A stretch of DNA of 64,000 nt, taken from positions 1 to 64,000 of the forward strand of contig NZ_JAAVNE010000022.1 of assembly GCF_012103215.1 (NCBI RefSeq). The letters are read 5' to 3'. The DNA is from Falsiroseomonas selenitidurans (GTDB lineage: Bacteria > Pseudomonadota > Alphaproteobacteria > Acetobacterales > Acetobacteraceae). A model generated the notes under the pieces. It had not been told where the DNA came from, ran no database searches, and saw only the letters and a list, made by a program, of their open reading frames with translations. The translations under genes and the position numbers were made by a program. Positions 45,050-54,880 of the stretch are shown in pieces; position 1 is the first letter of the stretch, and each line of letters starts with the position of its first letter.

Positions 45050-46009
45050 GTGACCAACTACGTCGTCCGTCGCCTGTTGATCGCGATCCCGAGCCTGCTC
45101 GGGATCAGCGTCATCCTCTTCACCGTGCTCGCCCTGGCCCCGGGCGACCCCTTCGAGGAGCTGGCCACCAACCCCGCCATCCCGCCGGATGTGCGGGCGG
45201 CGCTGCGCGCCAGCCTGGGTCTCGATGACCCGGTCTGGACGCGCTATTTCAGCTGGCTGACCGCCATGCTGCGTGGCGACTGGGGGTATTCCTTCGTCAG
45301 CCGCGTGAATGTCGACCAGCTGATCCTGGCCCGGCTGCCGACCACGCTGGCGATCATCGGCGCCTCCCAGGTCCTGGCGCTGGCGATCGCGCTGCCGGTC
45401 GGCGTGATGGCGGCGACGCGGCCCTATTCCGTGTTCGACCAGGTGGCGAACACGCTGGCCTTCATCGGCTTCTCGCTGCCCACCTTCTTCACCGGCCTGC
45501 TGCTGATCCTGCTGTTCTCCATCACGCTGGACTGGCTGCCCTTCGTCTACCGGGCGGACCTCACCTCCACCGGCTGGACCTGGTGGGGGGAGCAGATCCG
45601 GCAATCCATCATGCCGGTCGCCGTGCTCGGCCTGTTCCAGGGCGCCGCCTGGACGCGCTTCGTGCGCTCCGCCGTGCTGGACGTGATCCGGCTGGACCAT
45701 GTGACGACGGCGCGCGCCAAGGGCCTGCCGGAAGGCAGCGTCACGCTGCGCCATGTGGTGCGCAACGCGCTGATCCCGGTGGTGACGCTGGTGGCGCTGC
45801 AGATGCCCACCGTGTTCGGCGGCGCCATCGTGACGGAGCAGATCTTCCGCGTGCCCGGCATCGGCTCCCTGCTCATCAGTGCCATCCTGGCCAACGACAC
45901 GCCCGTGATCATGGCCGTCACCTTCGTCTTCGCGGGGCTCGTCATCTTCTTCAACCTGTTGGCGGATGTGATCTATGGCTGGCTCGACCCTCGCATCAGC
46001 TACAGCTAG
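45050..46009 (+). CDS. ABC transporter permease, DppB type
   Basis: A 319-residue inner-membrane permease with six hydrophobic segments; the first follows the start (RRLLIAIPSLLGISVILFTV). The binding-protein-dependent loop is HVTTARAKGLPEGSV, the EAA-type motif. The start is GTG at 45050, 19 bp after the binding-protein stop. It pairs with the DppC-type permease, whose start overlaps this gene by 35 bp. Confidence 0.93.
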   Translation: MTNYVVRRLLIAIPSLLGISVILFTVLALAPGDPFEELATNPAIPPDVRAALRASLGLDDPVWTRYFSWLTAMLRGDWGYSFVSRVNVDQLILARLPTTLAIIGASQVLALAIALPVGVMAATRPYSVFDQVANTLAFIGFSLPTFFTGLLLILLFSITLDWLPFVYRADLTSTGWTWWGEQIRQSIMPVAVLGLFQGAAWTRFVRSAVLDVIRLDHVTTARAKGLPEGSVTLRHVVRNALIPVVTLVALQMPTVFGGAIVTEQIFRVPGIGSLLISAILANDTPVIMAVTFVFAGLVIFFNLLADVIYGWLDPRISYS

Positions 46010-46900
46010 CCCCGCCGCCGCCCGGCCGCGCGTGACGCCGGGCGCGGAAGCCTGGCGGCGCTTCCGCAAGCACCGGCTGGCGGTGGTCAGCCTGGTGCTG
46101 CTGAGCGGCATCGTGCTGGCGGTGCTGGTCGGGCCGCTGGTCTGGACCCTGCCGGTGGACGAGATCGACTTCTCCGCGCAGTTGCAGAGCCCTAGCTGGG
46201 CGCACCCCTTCGGCACGGATGATCTGGGCCAGGACATCCTGGCCCGCGTGCTGCATGGCGGGCGCATCTCGCTGGCCGTGGGCGTCGCCGCCATGCTGGT
46301 CGCGGTCTGCGTCGGCGTGCTGGTGGGCGCCATCGCCGGCATGTCGCGCGGCCGCGTGGATGCGGCGCTGATGTGGCTGACCGACCTGTTCCTGTCGCTG
46401 CCGGAGCTGCCGCTGCTGCTGCTCATCATCTACCTGTTCCGCGACGGGCTGGGGCAGATCGTGGGGCCGGAGGCCGGCGTCTTCATCATGATCGTCGCCG
46501 TCATCGGCGGCTTCCGCTGGATGCCGGTGGCCCGCCTGGTGCGCGCGCAGTTCTTCTCGCTGCGGGAGAAGGAATTCGTCGAGGCCGCGCGCGCCCTCGG
46601 CGCCTCCCGCCCCCGGCTGGTGGTGCGGCACATCCTGCCCAACGCGCTGGGGCCGGTGATCGTGGCGGCGACCATCGACGTGGCGGCGGCGATCATCGCC
46701 GAGAGCACGCTGTCCTTCCTCGGCCTCGGATTCCCGCCGGACATCCCGACCTGGGGGCGGCTGCTGTTCGATGCCAAGGACAATCTGGACTTCGCGCCGC
46801 ATTGGGCGATCTTCCCCGGGCTCGCCATCTTCCTGACGGTGCTGACGATCAACTTCATCGGCGACGGCCTGCGCGACGCGCTCGACCCGAGGCGCGTGCT

Positions 46901-46904
<4 letters not shown>
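45975..46904 (+). CDS. ABC transporter permease, DppC type
   Basis: A 309-residue permease with a short Ala/Pro/Arg N-terminus, six membrane segments and the conserved loop [24 protein letters not shown]. The last part has [19 protein letters not shown], a DppC/OppC hallmark. The ATG at 45975 overlaps the DppB stop region by 35 bp; a GTG near 46032 would avoid the overlap. Its stop overlaps the ATPase start (GTGA at 46901). Confidence 0.93.
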
Positions 46905-47928
<1,024 letters not shown>

Positions 47929-47932
<4 letters not shown>

Positions 47933-48903
47933 CCGAGCCGCTGCTGCGCGTGCAGGACCTGCAGAAGCGCTTCGCCGTGCGCGGTGGCCTGCTGCGCCGC
48001 ATGGTGGAGGAGGTGCACGCCGTCTCCGGCGTCAGCTTCGACCTGGCGCAGGGGGAGACGCTGGGCCTGGTGGGCGAATCCGGCTGCGGCAAATCCACCA
48101 CCGGAAGGCTGATCCTGCGGCTGATGGAACCCAGCGCCGGCCAGGTGTGGTTCGAGGGGCAGGAGGTGACGGCGATGGACCGCCACCAGCTTTCCCGGCT
48201 GCGCCGCGACATGCAGATCATCTTCCAGGACCCCTTCGCCAGCCTCAACCCGCGCATGACGGTGGGCGCCATCATCGGCGAGGCGCTGGTGATCCACAGC
48301 CTGGCGAAATCCCGCGCGGAGCGCGAGGACCGGGTGGTGGAGCTGCTGGAGACGGTGGGCATGAATGCCGACCAGATGCGCCGCTTCCCGCATGAATTCA
48401 GCGGCGGCCAGCGCCAGCGCATCGGCATCGCCCGCGCCCTGGCGGTCTCCCCCAAGCTGGTGGTCTGCGACGAGCCGGTCTCCGCGCTGGATGTCTCGAT
48501 CCAGGCGCAGGTGGTGAACCTGCTGGAAGACCTGCAGGCGAAGTTCGGCCTGACCTACCTGTTCATCGCGCATGACCTGTCGGTGGTGGAGCATATCAGC
48601 AACCGCGTCGCGGTGATGTATCTCGGGCGGATCGTGGAGATCGCCTCCGCCCGCGACCTCTACGCCAACCCGGTGCACCCCTACACGGAAGCGCTGCTGA
48701 GCGCCGTGCCGATCCCGGACCCGACGGTGAAGCGCCAGCGCATCCGGCTGAAGGGCGACGTGCCGAGCCCGCTGAACCCGCCCAGCGGCTGCCATTTCCA
48801 CACCCGCTGCCCGATCGCGAAGGCGGATCCCTGCCAGACGGTGGTGCCGGAATTGCGGGAAGTGGCGCCCGGCCATTTCGCTTCCTGCCACCTGCGGGGG
48901 TAG
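47929..48903 (+). CDS. ABC transporter ATP-binding protein, DppF type
   Basis: A 324-residue ATPase. Walker A GESGCGKS lies near residue 44, the signature is [15 protein letters not shown], Walker B is [12 protein letters not shown], and [12 protein letters not shown] ends the Cys region. It is ATGA-coupled to the DppD-type gene and closes the operon. It converges with modC across about 43 bp. Confidence 0.94.
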
Positions 48904-48946
48904 GGCGAAGGCCATTGGGGGCGATCGGCCGGATCCCCGCAGCCGG

Positions 48947-50038
48947 CTACCGCACCCCGCCCAGATGGTCGAAAGTCACCGCCTTCAGCAGCGCCCAGAC
49001 CGGAATCCCCGGCCGCAGCGCCAGGCGGGCCACGCTGTCCTCCGTGAGGCGGGCCAGCAGGGTGCTGGGGCCGACGGCCAGGCGCACGAAGACCTCCTGC
49101 GGCGCGCTGCCGGGGGCCAGGTCCTGGATCACGGCGGGCAGGATGTTGCGCGTCGACAGGCCGCGCGGTTCCGCCACCGCCAGGGCCACGTCGCGGGCGC
49201 GGATGCGCAGGCGCAGCCGGGTGCCCGGCGGCTCCGGCCGTGCGGTGGCCAGCAGCGTGCCGCCGGGAAAGTCCAGCCGGGTCAGCCCGCCGGGATCGGT
49301 CGCCGCCACCGTGCAGGGCAGCAGCACGCCGGCATCGCGCCGCGCGGCCAGCGGCAGGTCGGTGCGGGTGGCGAGGTCCTCCACCGCGCCCTCTGCCAGC
49401 ACCCGGCCGTCGCGCAGCAGCACCAGCCGGTCGGCCAGCGCGTCCACCTCCTCCAGCGCATGGGTCACGTAGAGGATGGGCAGGCGGGCGGCGTCGCGCA
49501 GCCGGGCGAGGAAGGGCAGCACCTCCGCCCGCCTGCCCGCATCCAGCGCCGCCAGCGGCTCATCCATCAGCAGCAGGCAGGGGCGGGCGAGCAGGGCGCG
49601 GCCGAGCGCCACGCGCTGGCGCTCCCCGCCCGAAAGCCCGGCGGGGCGGCGGGCCAGCAACGCCTCCAGCCCCAGCAGCGCCACCACCTCCGCCATCCCG
49701 GGGCCGGTGGCGTCGCGCGGCGCGCGCGTCAGCCCGTAGCGCAGGTTGCTGGCGACGCTGAGATGCGGGAACAGCCGCGCATCCTGGAACACCACGCCGC
49801 AGCGCCGGGCTTCCGGCGGCAGGAACACCCGCCGCGCCGTGTCCACCAGCACGGTGCCGCCCAGCACCACGCGCCCCGCATCCGGCCGCAGCAGCCCGGC
49901 GACGATGGACAGCAGGGTGGATTTGCCGCAGCCGGAAGGGCCGAACAGCGCCGTCACGCCGGCCTCCGCCACCGTGAAGCCGGCATCCAGCGCGAAGCCG
50001 TCCCGCCCGTAGCGGTGGCGGACCGAGACCTCCAGCAT
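48947..50038 (-). CDS. modC: Molybdate ABC transporter ATP-binding protein
   Basis: A 363-residue ModC. Walker A GPSGCGKST is at about residue 33, the signature is LSGGERQRVALGRALLARP, and Walker B is LLLMDEPLAALD. The C-terminal 100 residues form a TOBE/MOP-type domain (TRLRLRIRARDVALA, then RLAVGPSTLLARLTEDSV), typical of ModC and a molybdate sensor. It starts 2 bp after modB and is the last of the operon. The ATG at 50038 gives the normal length. Confidence 0.94.
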   Translation of the reverse strand: MLEVSVRHRYGRDGFALDAGFTVAEAGVTALFGPSGCGKSTLLSIVAGLLRPDAGRVVLGGTVLVDTARRVFLPPEARRCGVVFQDARLFPHLSVASNLRYGLTRAPRDATGPGMAEVVALLGLEALLARRPAGLSGGERQRVALGRALLARPCLLLMDEPLAALDAGRRAEVLPFLARLRDAARLPILYVTHALEEVDALADRLVLLRDGRVLAEGAVEDLATRTDLPLAARRDAGVLLPCTVAATDPGGLTRLDFPGGTLLATARPEPPGTRLRLRIRARDVALAVAEPRGLSTRNILPAVIQDLAPGSAPQEVFVRLAVGPSTLLARLTEDSVARLALRPGIPVWALLKAVTFDHLGGVR

Positions 50039-50040
50039 GC

Positions 50041-50733
50041 TCAGGCGCGGCCGAGCAGAAGGTGCATGCGCCGGGCGACCCATTCCGCCAGCAGCAGCAG
50101 GGCCACGGCCAGGGCCAGGGAGAGGCCGGCCAGCCGCGCCGCCACCGCCTCCCCGCCCGGGGATTGCGTGGCGGTGTAGATGGCCAGCGGCAGGGTCTGC
50201 GTCTCGCCCGGGATATTGGAGGCGAAGGTGATGACGGCGCCGAATTCGCCCAGCCCGGCGGCGAAGGCGGTGACGGCGCCGGCCAGGATGCCGGGCGCCA
50301 TCAGCGGCAGCGTGACGGTCAGGAAGCGGTCCAGCGGGCCGGCGCCCAGCGTCCGCGCTGCCGCTTCCAGCCCCGGGTCCACCTGGTCCAGCCCCAGCCG
50401 CACGGCGCGGACGATCAGCGGGAAGGACATCACGGCGGTGGCCAGCGCCGCGCCTTCGGTGGTGAAGACCAGGCGGATGCCGAACCAGTCATGCAGCGGC
50501 GCGCCGATCGGCCCGCGCAGCCCGAACAGCATCAGCAGCGCCCAGCCCACCACCACCGGCGGCACCACCAGCGGCAGGTGCACCAGCGCATCCAGCAGGA
50601 AGCGCCCCGGGAAGCGGCTGCGCGACAGCAGCAGCGCCACCAGCACCGCCGGCACCAGCCCGACCAGGACGGAGCGGCCGGCAACCTCCAGGCTCAGGCG
50701 GATCGCCTGCCATTCCTCGGCGGAGAGCTCCAT
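50041..50733 (-). CDS. modB: Molybdate ABC transporter permease
   Basis: A 230-residue integral membrane permease with five or six hydrophobic segments. It starts MELSAEEWQAIRLSLEVA, as ModB usually does; the EAA-type loop reads EAAARTLGAGPLDRFLTVTLP, and FAAGLGEFGAVITFASNIPGETQTL is a ModB hallmark. The ATG at 50733 overlaps the modA stop (TGATG). Confidence 0.95.
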   Translation of the reverse strand: MELSAEEWQAIRLSLEVAGRSVLVGLVPAVLVALLLSRSRFPGRFLLDALVHLPLVVPPVVVGWALLMLFGLRGPIGAPLHDWFGIRLVFTTEGAALATAVMSFPLIVRAVRLGLDQVDPGLEAAARTLGAGPLDRFLTVTLPLMAPGILAGAVTAFAAGLGEFGAVITFASNIPGETQTLPLAIYTATQSPGGEAVAARLAGLSLALAVALLLLAEWVARRMHLLLGRA

Positions 50734-51503
50734 CAGCGCGCCAGGCCGAAGCCGAAGCGCTGCCAGGTGGCGGTGGCCTCCGGCCCGGCGAGGAAGGCGT
50801 GCAGCGCCCGCGCCGGGGCGTGCCCGGCGGCGCGGCGGGTGAGGGCGAAGGGGTAGGTGATGGGGGGGTGGCTGCCGGCGGGGAAGGTGCCCAGCACGGT
50901 GACGCCGCGGCTGGCCGCCGCGTCGGTGGCATAGACGATGCCCAGCGGCACCTCCCCCCGCTCCACCAGCAGCAGGGCGGAGCGCACATTGTCGGCGCGT
51001 GCCAGGCGTGGGGACACGGCGTTCCACTGCCCCATCCATTCCAGCGCGGCGCGGGCGTAGCGGCCGGCCGGCACATGGGCGGGATCGCCGGTGGCGATGC
51101 GGCCCCCATCGGCCAGTGCCAGCAAATCCGCGCCGCGCCCCAGCGCCACCGGCGCGCGGGCGGGCCTTGCGGGGGCCACCAGCACCAGCGCATTGCCGAT
51201 CGGGCTGATCCGGCTGGCCTCCAGGATCAGGCCGCGGGACTGAAGATAATCCATCCAGGGCTCATCGGCCGAGAGGAACAGGTCGACGCCCGCCCCCTGC
51301 TCGATCTGCCGGGCGAGGGCCGAGGAGGCGGCGAAGGACAGGCGCGGCGCCGGGTTGCCGCGCGCCGCCCACGCCTGCCCCAGGGCGCGCAGGGCGTCCG
51401 TCAGGCTGGCGGCGGCGAAGACGGTGGCGGGCTGCGGCTGCGCCCGGGCTGCGCGCGCCAGGGCTGGCAGCAGGGCCAGAGCGGCCAGGGCACGGCGGCG
51501 CAT
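50733..51503 (-). CDS. modA: Molybdate-binding periplasmic protein
   Basis: A 256-residue ModA with a cleavable signal peptide (RRRALAALALLPALARAARA). The mature protein shows VFAAASLTDALRALG, LSFAASSALARQIEQGAGVDLFLSAD and YARAALEWMGQWN, all typical. The start at 51503 is preferred since it puts the signal peptide at the N-terminus; the longer frame runs into the regulator gene. A Mo-box-like palindrome lies 18 bp upstream. Confidence 0.95.
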   Translation of the reverse strand: MRRRALAALALLPALARAARAQPQPATVFAAASLTDALRALGQAWAARGNPAPRLSFAASSALARQIEQGAGVDLFLSADEPWMDYLQSRGLILEASRISPIGNALVLVAPARPARAPVALGRGADLLALADGGRIATGDPAHVPAGRYARAALEWMGQWNAVSPRLARADNVRSALLLVERGEVPLGIVYATDAAASRGVTVLGTFPAGSHPPITYPFALTRRAAGHAPARALHAFLAGPEATATWQRFGFGLAR

Positions 51504-51520
51504 GAGCGGTCTCCCGGCGG

Positions 51521-51544
51521 CGATATCCATTAGGGAAGATATCG
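51521..51544. promoter_or_regulatory. Mo-box-like palindrome between modA and modE-like gene
   Basis: CGATATC (51521-51527) and GATATCG (51538-51544) are perfect 7-bp arms with a 10-bp spacer. The position, 18 bp upstream of modA and about 60 bp upstream of the divergent ModE-like gene, and the ATAT-rich arms resemble ModE operators. The encoded regulator is the probable binder. Confidence 0.7.
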
Positions 51545-51605
51545 ATCGGCGACTCCAGATCAAGCCCGTTCCCGCCCGCCACCTTCCATGGTTTCCTGGG
51601 GCCCC

Positions 51606-51956
51606 ATGCCGTCCCCCCTGCGCATCCGCGTCCTGCTGGCCAAGGACATGCCCTTCGGCCCCGGCAAGGCCGACCTGCTGGAGGCGATCCGGGAGACGGG
51701 GTCGATCGCCGCGGCCGGGCGGCGCATGGGCATGTCCTACCAGCGCGCCTGGGACCTGGTGTCGGCCATGAACGGGCATTTCCACGCGCCGGTGGTGGCC
51801 CCGGCCAAGGGCGGCGCGCGCGGCGGCGGCAGTGCCCTGACCCCCTTCGGGGAGGAGGTGCTGGCCGCCTACCGGGAGATCGAGGCGCTGGCCGCCGCCG
51901 CTGCGGCGGAAAGGCTGGACTGGCTGCGCCGGCAGATGGCGCTGCCGCCCGGCTGA
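51606..51956 (+). CDS. Short ModE-like winged-helix regulator without molybdate domain
   Basis: A 116-residue protein equivalent to the ModE N-terminal DNA-binding domain: ADLLEAIRETGSIAAAGRRMGMSYQRAWDLVSAMN is the signature, followed by GGGSALTPFGEEVLAAYREIE. It has none of the two C-terminal molbindin (MOP) domains of ModE, so molybdate sensing must come from elsewhere or be absent. Divergent from modABC across the Mo-box-like site. The ATG at 51606 is chosen; 51588 is possible. Confidence 0.85.
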   Translation: MPSPLRIRVLLAKDMPFGPGKADLLEAIRETGSIAAAGRRMGMSYQRAWDLVSAMNGHFHAPVVAPAKGGARGGGSALTPFGEEVLAAYREIEALAAAAAAERLDWLRRQMALPPG

Positions 51957-51960
51957 GCAG

Positions 51961-51998
51961 CACCTGTAGCCCTGCCGGGCCCGGCAGGGCTACAGGTG
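51961..51998. terminator. Perfect 19-bp-arm palindrome, likely bidirectional terminator
   Basis: Two perfect 19-base arms (51961-51979 and 51980-51998) meet with no loop bases between them. The site lies just after the ModE-like gene and overlaps the stop of the convergent SDR gene, as expected of a terminator serving both. No T-tract is evident on either strand, so it may act by structure or with Rho. Confidence 0.65.
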
Positions 51999-52763
51999 CC
52001 GGCCGCCATCCACCAGCAGCGTGGTGCCCGTGCTCAGCCGCAGATGCGTCACGGCCGCCACCACCGCCAGCGCCACGTCATCCGGCTGGCAGACCACCGG
52101 CAGCGGCAGGGCGGCCGCCTGCTTCAGCACCGCTTCCCGGCTGCGGCCCGGCACGAAGCCGGTATCGACCGCGGCGGGGGAGACGCCGATGACGCGGATC
52201 TCCGGCCCCAGCACCCGCGCCAGCGACAGGCCCATGGTGTCCAGCGCCGCCTTGGAGGCGCAGTAGGCGATGCTGCTGCCCAGCCCGTTGATCCCGGCGA
52301 GGGAGGAGATGTTGATGATCACCGCATCCCCGCCACGCCGCAGCAGCGGCACGAAGGCGCGGATGGTGGCGTAGGGGCCGCGGACATTGGTCAGCAGGAT
52401 GCGGTCGAAGGTCTCGTCGTCCAGCGCATCCAGGTCCGCATGCGGCACGGCGCGGGTGGTGCCGGCGGAATTCACCAGGATGTCGGCACGGCCCAGCCTG
52501 GTCTCCACCTCGGCCGCGGCGGCGCGGATCGCGGCGCTGTCGCCCATCGGCAGGTGCAGCGCGATGTGGCCCGACCCTGGCAGTTCCGCCGCCAGGGCTT
52601 CCGCCCGGTCGCGGCCGGTGTTGTAGCCGACGGCGATGGTGGCGCCCTGTTCGGCCAGGCGGCGCGCGGCGGCGGCGCCGATGCCGCTGCTGCCGCCGCT
52701 GATCACCGCAACGCGCCCCTGCAGGGCATAGGGGCCCAGGCCACCCGGCTTCGCCTCGCTCAT
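51990..52763 (-). CDS. SDR-family oxidoreductase
   Basis: A 257-residue classical short-chain dehydrogenase. GRVAVISGGSSGIGAAAAR is the NAD(P) site (Gly-x-x-x-Gly-x-Gly), LVNSAGTTRA follows, and the catalytic ISSLAGINGLGSSIAYCASKAAL gives Ser, Tyr and Lys. The ending LLVDGGRHL is typical of FabG-like enzymes. It is coupled by an ATGA overlap to the LigI-like hydrolase upstream, suggesting a two-step catabolic pathway. The substrate is unknown. Confidence 0.9.
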   Translation of the reverse strand: MSEAKPGGLGPYALQGRVAVISGGSSGIGAAAARRLAEQGATIAVGYNTGRDRAEALAAELPGSGHIALHLPMGDSAAIRAAAAEVETRLGRADILVNSAGTTRAVPHADLDALDDETFDRILLTNVRGPYATIRAFVPLLRRGGDAVIINISSLAGINGLGSSIAYCASKAALDTMGLSLARVLGPEIRVIGVSPAAVDTGFVPGRSREAVLKQAAALPLPVVCQPDDVALAVVAAVTHLRLSTGTTLLVDGGRHL

Positions 52764-53644
52764 CGCGGTTCTCCTTCTGGCAGCGTTTTCCGGGGGAAGC
52801 CGTAGAGCGTGGCGGGGTTGTCCACCAGCAGAAGCTGGCGGTCTGCCTCCGCCGGCGCGAAATCCGCGACGAGATCCAGCAGCACCTGCTCCTCCACCGG
52901 CGTCGCCAGGTTGGGGTGCGGGAAATCCGTGCCCCACAGCACGCGCTCCGGCGCCGCCTGCAGCAGGGCGCGCGCGAAGGGCAGGGCGTCGGTGAAGGGG
53001 GCCTGGGTCATGCGCTCCGCCCCGCTCAGCTTCACCCAGATGCGCGGATCGCGCAGCAGGTCGAGCAGGTCGCGAAAGGCCGGGCCCTCCACGCCGAGCG
53101 CCGGGTCGACGCGGCCCATATGGTCGATCACCACCGGCATGCCGAGCGCGCGGATCACCGGCGCCATCCGCGTCACGCCATCCCCCTGCAGCTGCATCAC
53201 CATGTGCCAGCCAAGCTTGCGGGCGCGGTCCGCGGCGCGGTGGAACACGCCCATGTCCGGCGCGCCGCCCAGCGCCGCGATGAAGTTGAAGCGGATGCCG
53301 CGTACGCCGGCATCCTGCATGTCGCGCAGCGCTGCCTCCGTCGTCGCATCGTCGATCATCGCCACGCCGCGGGTGCGGGTGGGCGCGCTGCGCAGGGCGT
53401 CGAGCATGGCGCGGTTGTCGGTCCCGTGGCAGCTCGCCTGCACGATCACGGCACGGCCGAGGCCGAGGCGGCGGTGCAGCGCGGCCAGCACCTCCTTCGG
53501 CCGGTCCTCCGGCGTGTAGCGGCGGCCCGGCGCGTAGGGGAAGCGCTCGGCGGGGCCGAAGACGTGGCAATGCGCGTCGCAGGCCAAGGGCGGCACGCGG
53601 AACCGTGCCGCGCGCGGCGCGGTGCCCGGGTCATCAGCCTGCAT
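52760..53644 (-). CDS. Amidohydrolase-family protein, LigI-like lactonase
   Basis: A 294-residue TIM-barrel hydrolase of the Amidohydro_2 group. CDAHCHVFGPAERFPYAPGR is the N-terminal metal-site motif, as in 2-pyrone-4,6-dicarboxylate lactonase (LigI), RGIRFNF and VVIDHMGRVD hold later His and Asp residues, and GTDFPHPN supplies the catalytic Asp. LigI relatives open the lactone ring of aromatic breakdown products. The ATG at 53644 is used. It is translationally coupled to the SDR gene. Confidence 0.82.
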   Translation of the reverse strand: MQADDPGTAPRAARFRVPPLACDAHCHVFGPAERFPYAPGRRYTPEDRPKEVLAALHRRLGLGRAVIVQASCHGTDNRAMLDALRSAPTRTRGVAMIDDATTEAALRDMQDAGVRGIRFNFIAALGGAPDMGVFHRAADRARKLGWHMVMQLQGDGVTRMAPVIRALGMPVVIDHMGRVDPALGVEGPAFRDLLDLLRDPRIWVKLSGAERMTQAPFTDALPFARALLQAAPERVLWGTDFPHPNLATPVEEQVLLDLVADFAPAEADRQLLLVDNPATLYGFPRKTLPEGEPR

Positions 53645-53813
53645 GTCGTCTTCCCCCTGCTGGGCCGAGGCTAGGCCGCGGCGCCGCCGCCGCCGAGGCC
53701 GGGCTGGACCCGTTCCGCAGGCCGGAATGCACCGTCGCCGCGCTGGATGACCCCCGCGAAGTCGGTAGCCTCCTTCGCAACGGCACCGGAAAGGCGCCGC
53801 GGAGGAACGCCCG

Positions 53814-54830
53814 ATGCCGCCCGGCCCGCCACCGGCTGCCCCGCCACCCCCTGCACCCCGGCGCCGCACGCTGCTGGCGGCGGGCCTCGCCGGCCTGGCG
53901 GCGCCTTCCTGCCTCGGGGTTGCGCGGGCGGAATTGCCCTGGCCGTCGCGCGCCGCGCGCATCATCGTGCCCTTCGCCCCCGGCGGCACCACGGACATCC
54001 CGGCGCGCATCATCGCGGACCACCTGGCACGGCGCCTCGGCAAGCCCTTCGTGGTGGAGAACCGCTCCGGCGCCGGCGGCGCGCTGGGCATCCGCGCCAT
54101 GGTGCAGGCGGCGGACACGCACACGCTGCTGCACAGCACCTCCGCCGTCGCCATCCTGCCGGCGCTGCAGCGCGACCCGGGCTTCGACCCGCTGGCCGAT
54201 CTGGTGCCGGTGACGATGACGGCGGCCTCGCCCATCCTGCTGGTGGTGCGCGCAGATTCGCCGTTCCGGGATCTCGCGGACTACCTGGCGCAGGCGAAGG
54301 CGCGGCAGGGCGCCGTCAGCTTCGGCACCGCCGGCATCGGCACCACCGTGCACCTGGCGGGCGAGTTGCTGCGCGCCCGGGCGGCGGTGGACCTGCTGCA
54401 CGTGCCCTATCGCGGCTCCGCCCCCTCCGCCACCGCGCTGCTGGCCGGCGAGGTCGCCTCCGGCTTCCTCAGCCCGATCGAGGTGCTGGCGCATATCCGC
54501 GGCGGCCGGCTGCGCGCCCTGGCCAGCTGCGCGCGCGCCCGCAGCCCGCTGCTGCCGGAGGCGCCGGCCATCCCGGAACTGGTGCCGGCCTATGAGGGCG
54601 TGGAGCTGTGGTTCGGCCTGTTCGGCCCGCGCGACCTGCCGGCCGATGCGGTGGCAACGCTGATGCGGGAATTGGCGCCGCTGCGCCAGGGCGCCCCGCT
54701 GGCGCTGCGCATGGCGGAGCTGGGGGCGGCGACGCTGCTGGACGGGCCGGCGCCGCTGGCCGCCCGGCTGCGTACGGAGGTGCCGCTGTGGCGCGCGCTG
54801 GCCGTCGCGGCGGGCATCCCACGCGAATGA
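53814..54830 (+). CDS. Tripartite tricarboxylate transporter receptor (Bug family)
   Basis: A 338-residue binding protein with a Pro-rich N-terminus, a signal segment RRRTLLAAGLAGLAAPSCLG and the family core: IIVPFAPGGTTDIPARI, VVENRSGAGGALG, then VPYRGSAPSATALLAGEV. Bug proteins bind small organic acids in the periplasm. No TctA or TctB membrane gene is in the window. GGAGGAACGCCCG precedes the ATG. It shares direction with a second Bug gene 50 bp downstream. Confidence 0.9.
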   Translation: MPPGPPPAAPPPPAPRRRTLLAAGLAGLAAPSCLGVARAELPWPSRAARIIVPFAPGGTTDIPARIIADHLARRLGKPFVVENRSGAGGALGIRAMVQAADTHTLLHSTSAVAILPALQRDPGFDPLADLVPVTMTAASPILLVVRADSPFRDLADYLAQAKARQGAVSFGTAGIGTTVHLAGELLRARAAVDLLHVPYRGSAPSATALLAGEVASGFLSPIEVLAHIRGGRLRALASCARARSPLLPEAPAIPELVPAYEGVELWFGLFGPRDLPADAVATLMRELAPLRQGAPLALRMAELGAATLLDGPAPLAARLRTEVPLWRALAVAAGIPRE

Positions 54831-54880
54831 ACCACCCTGCCCCGCGGCAGGCCCATGAAGAACCAGGAAGGGAGGACACC

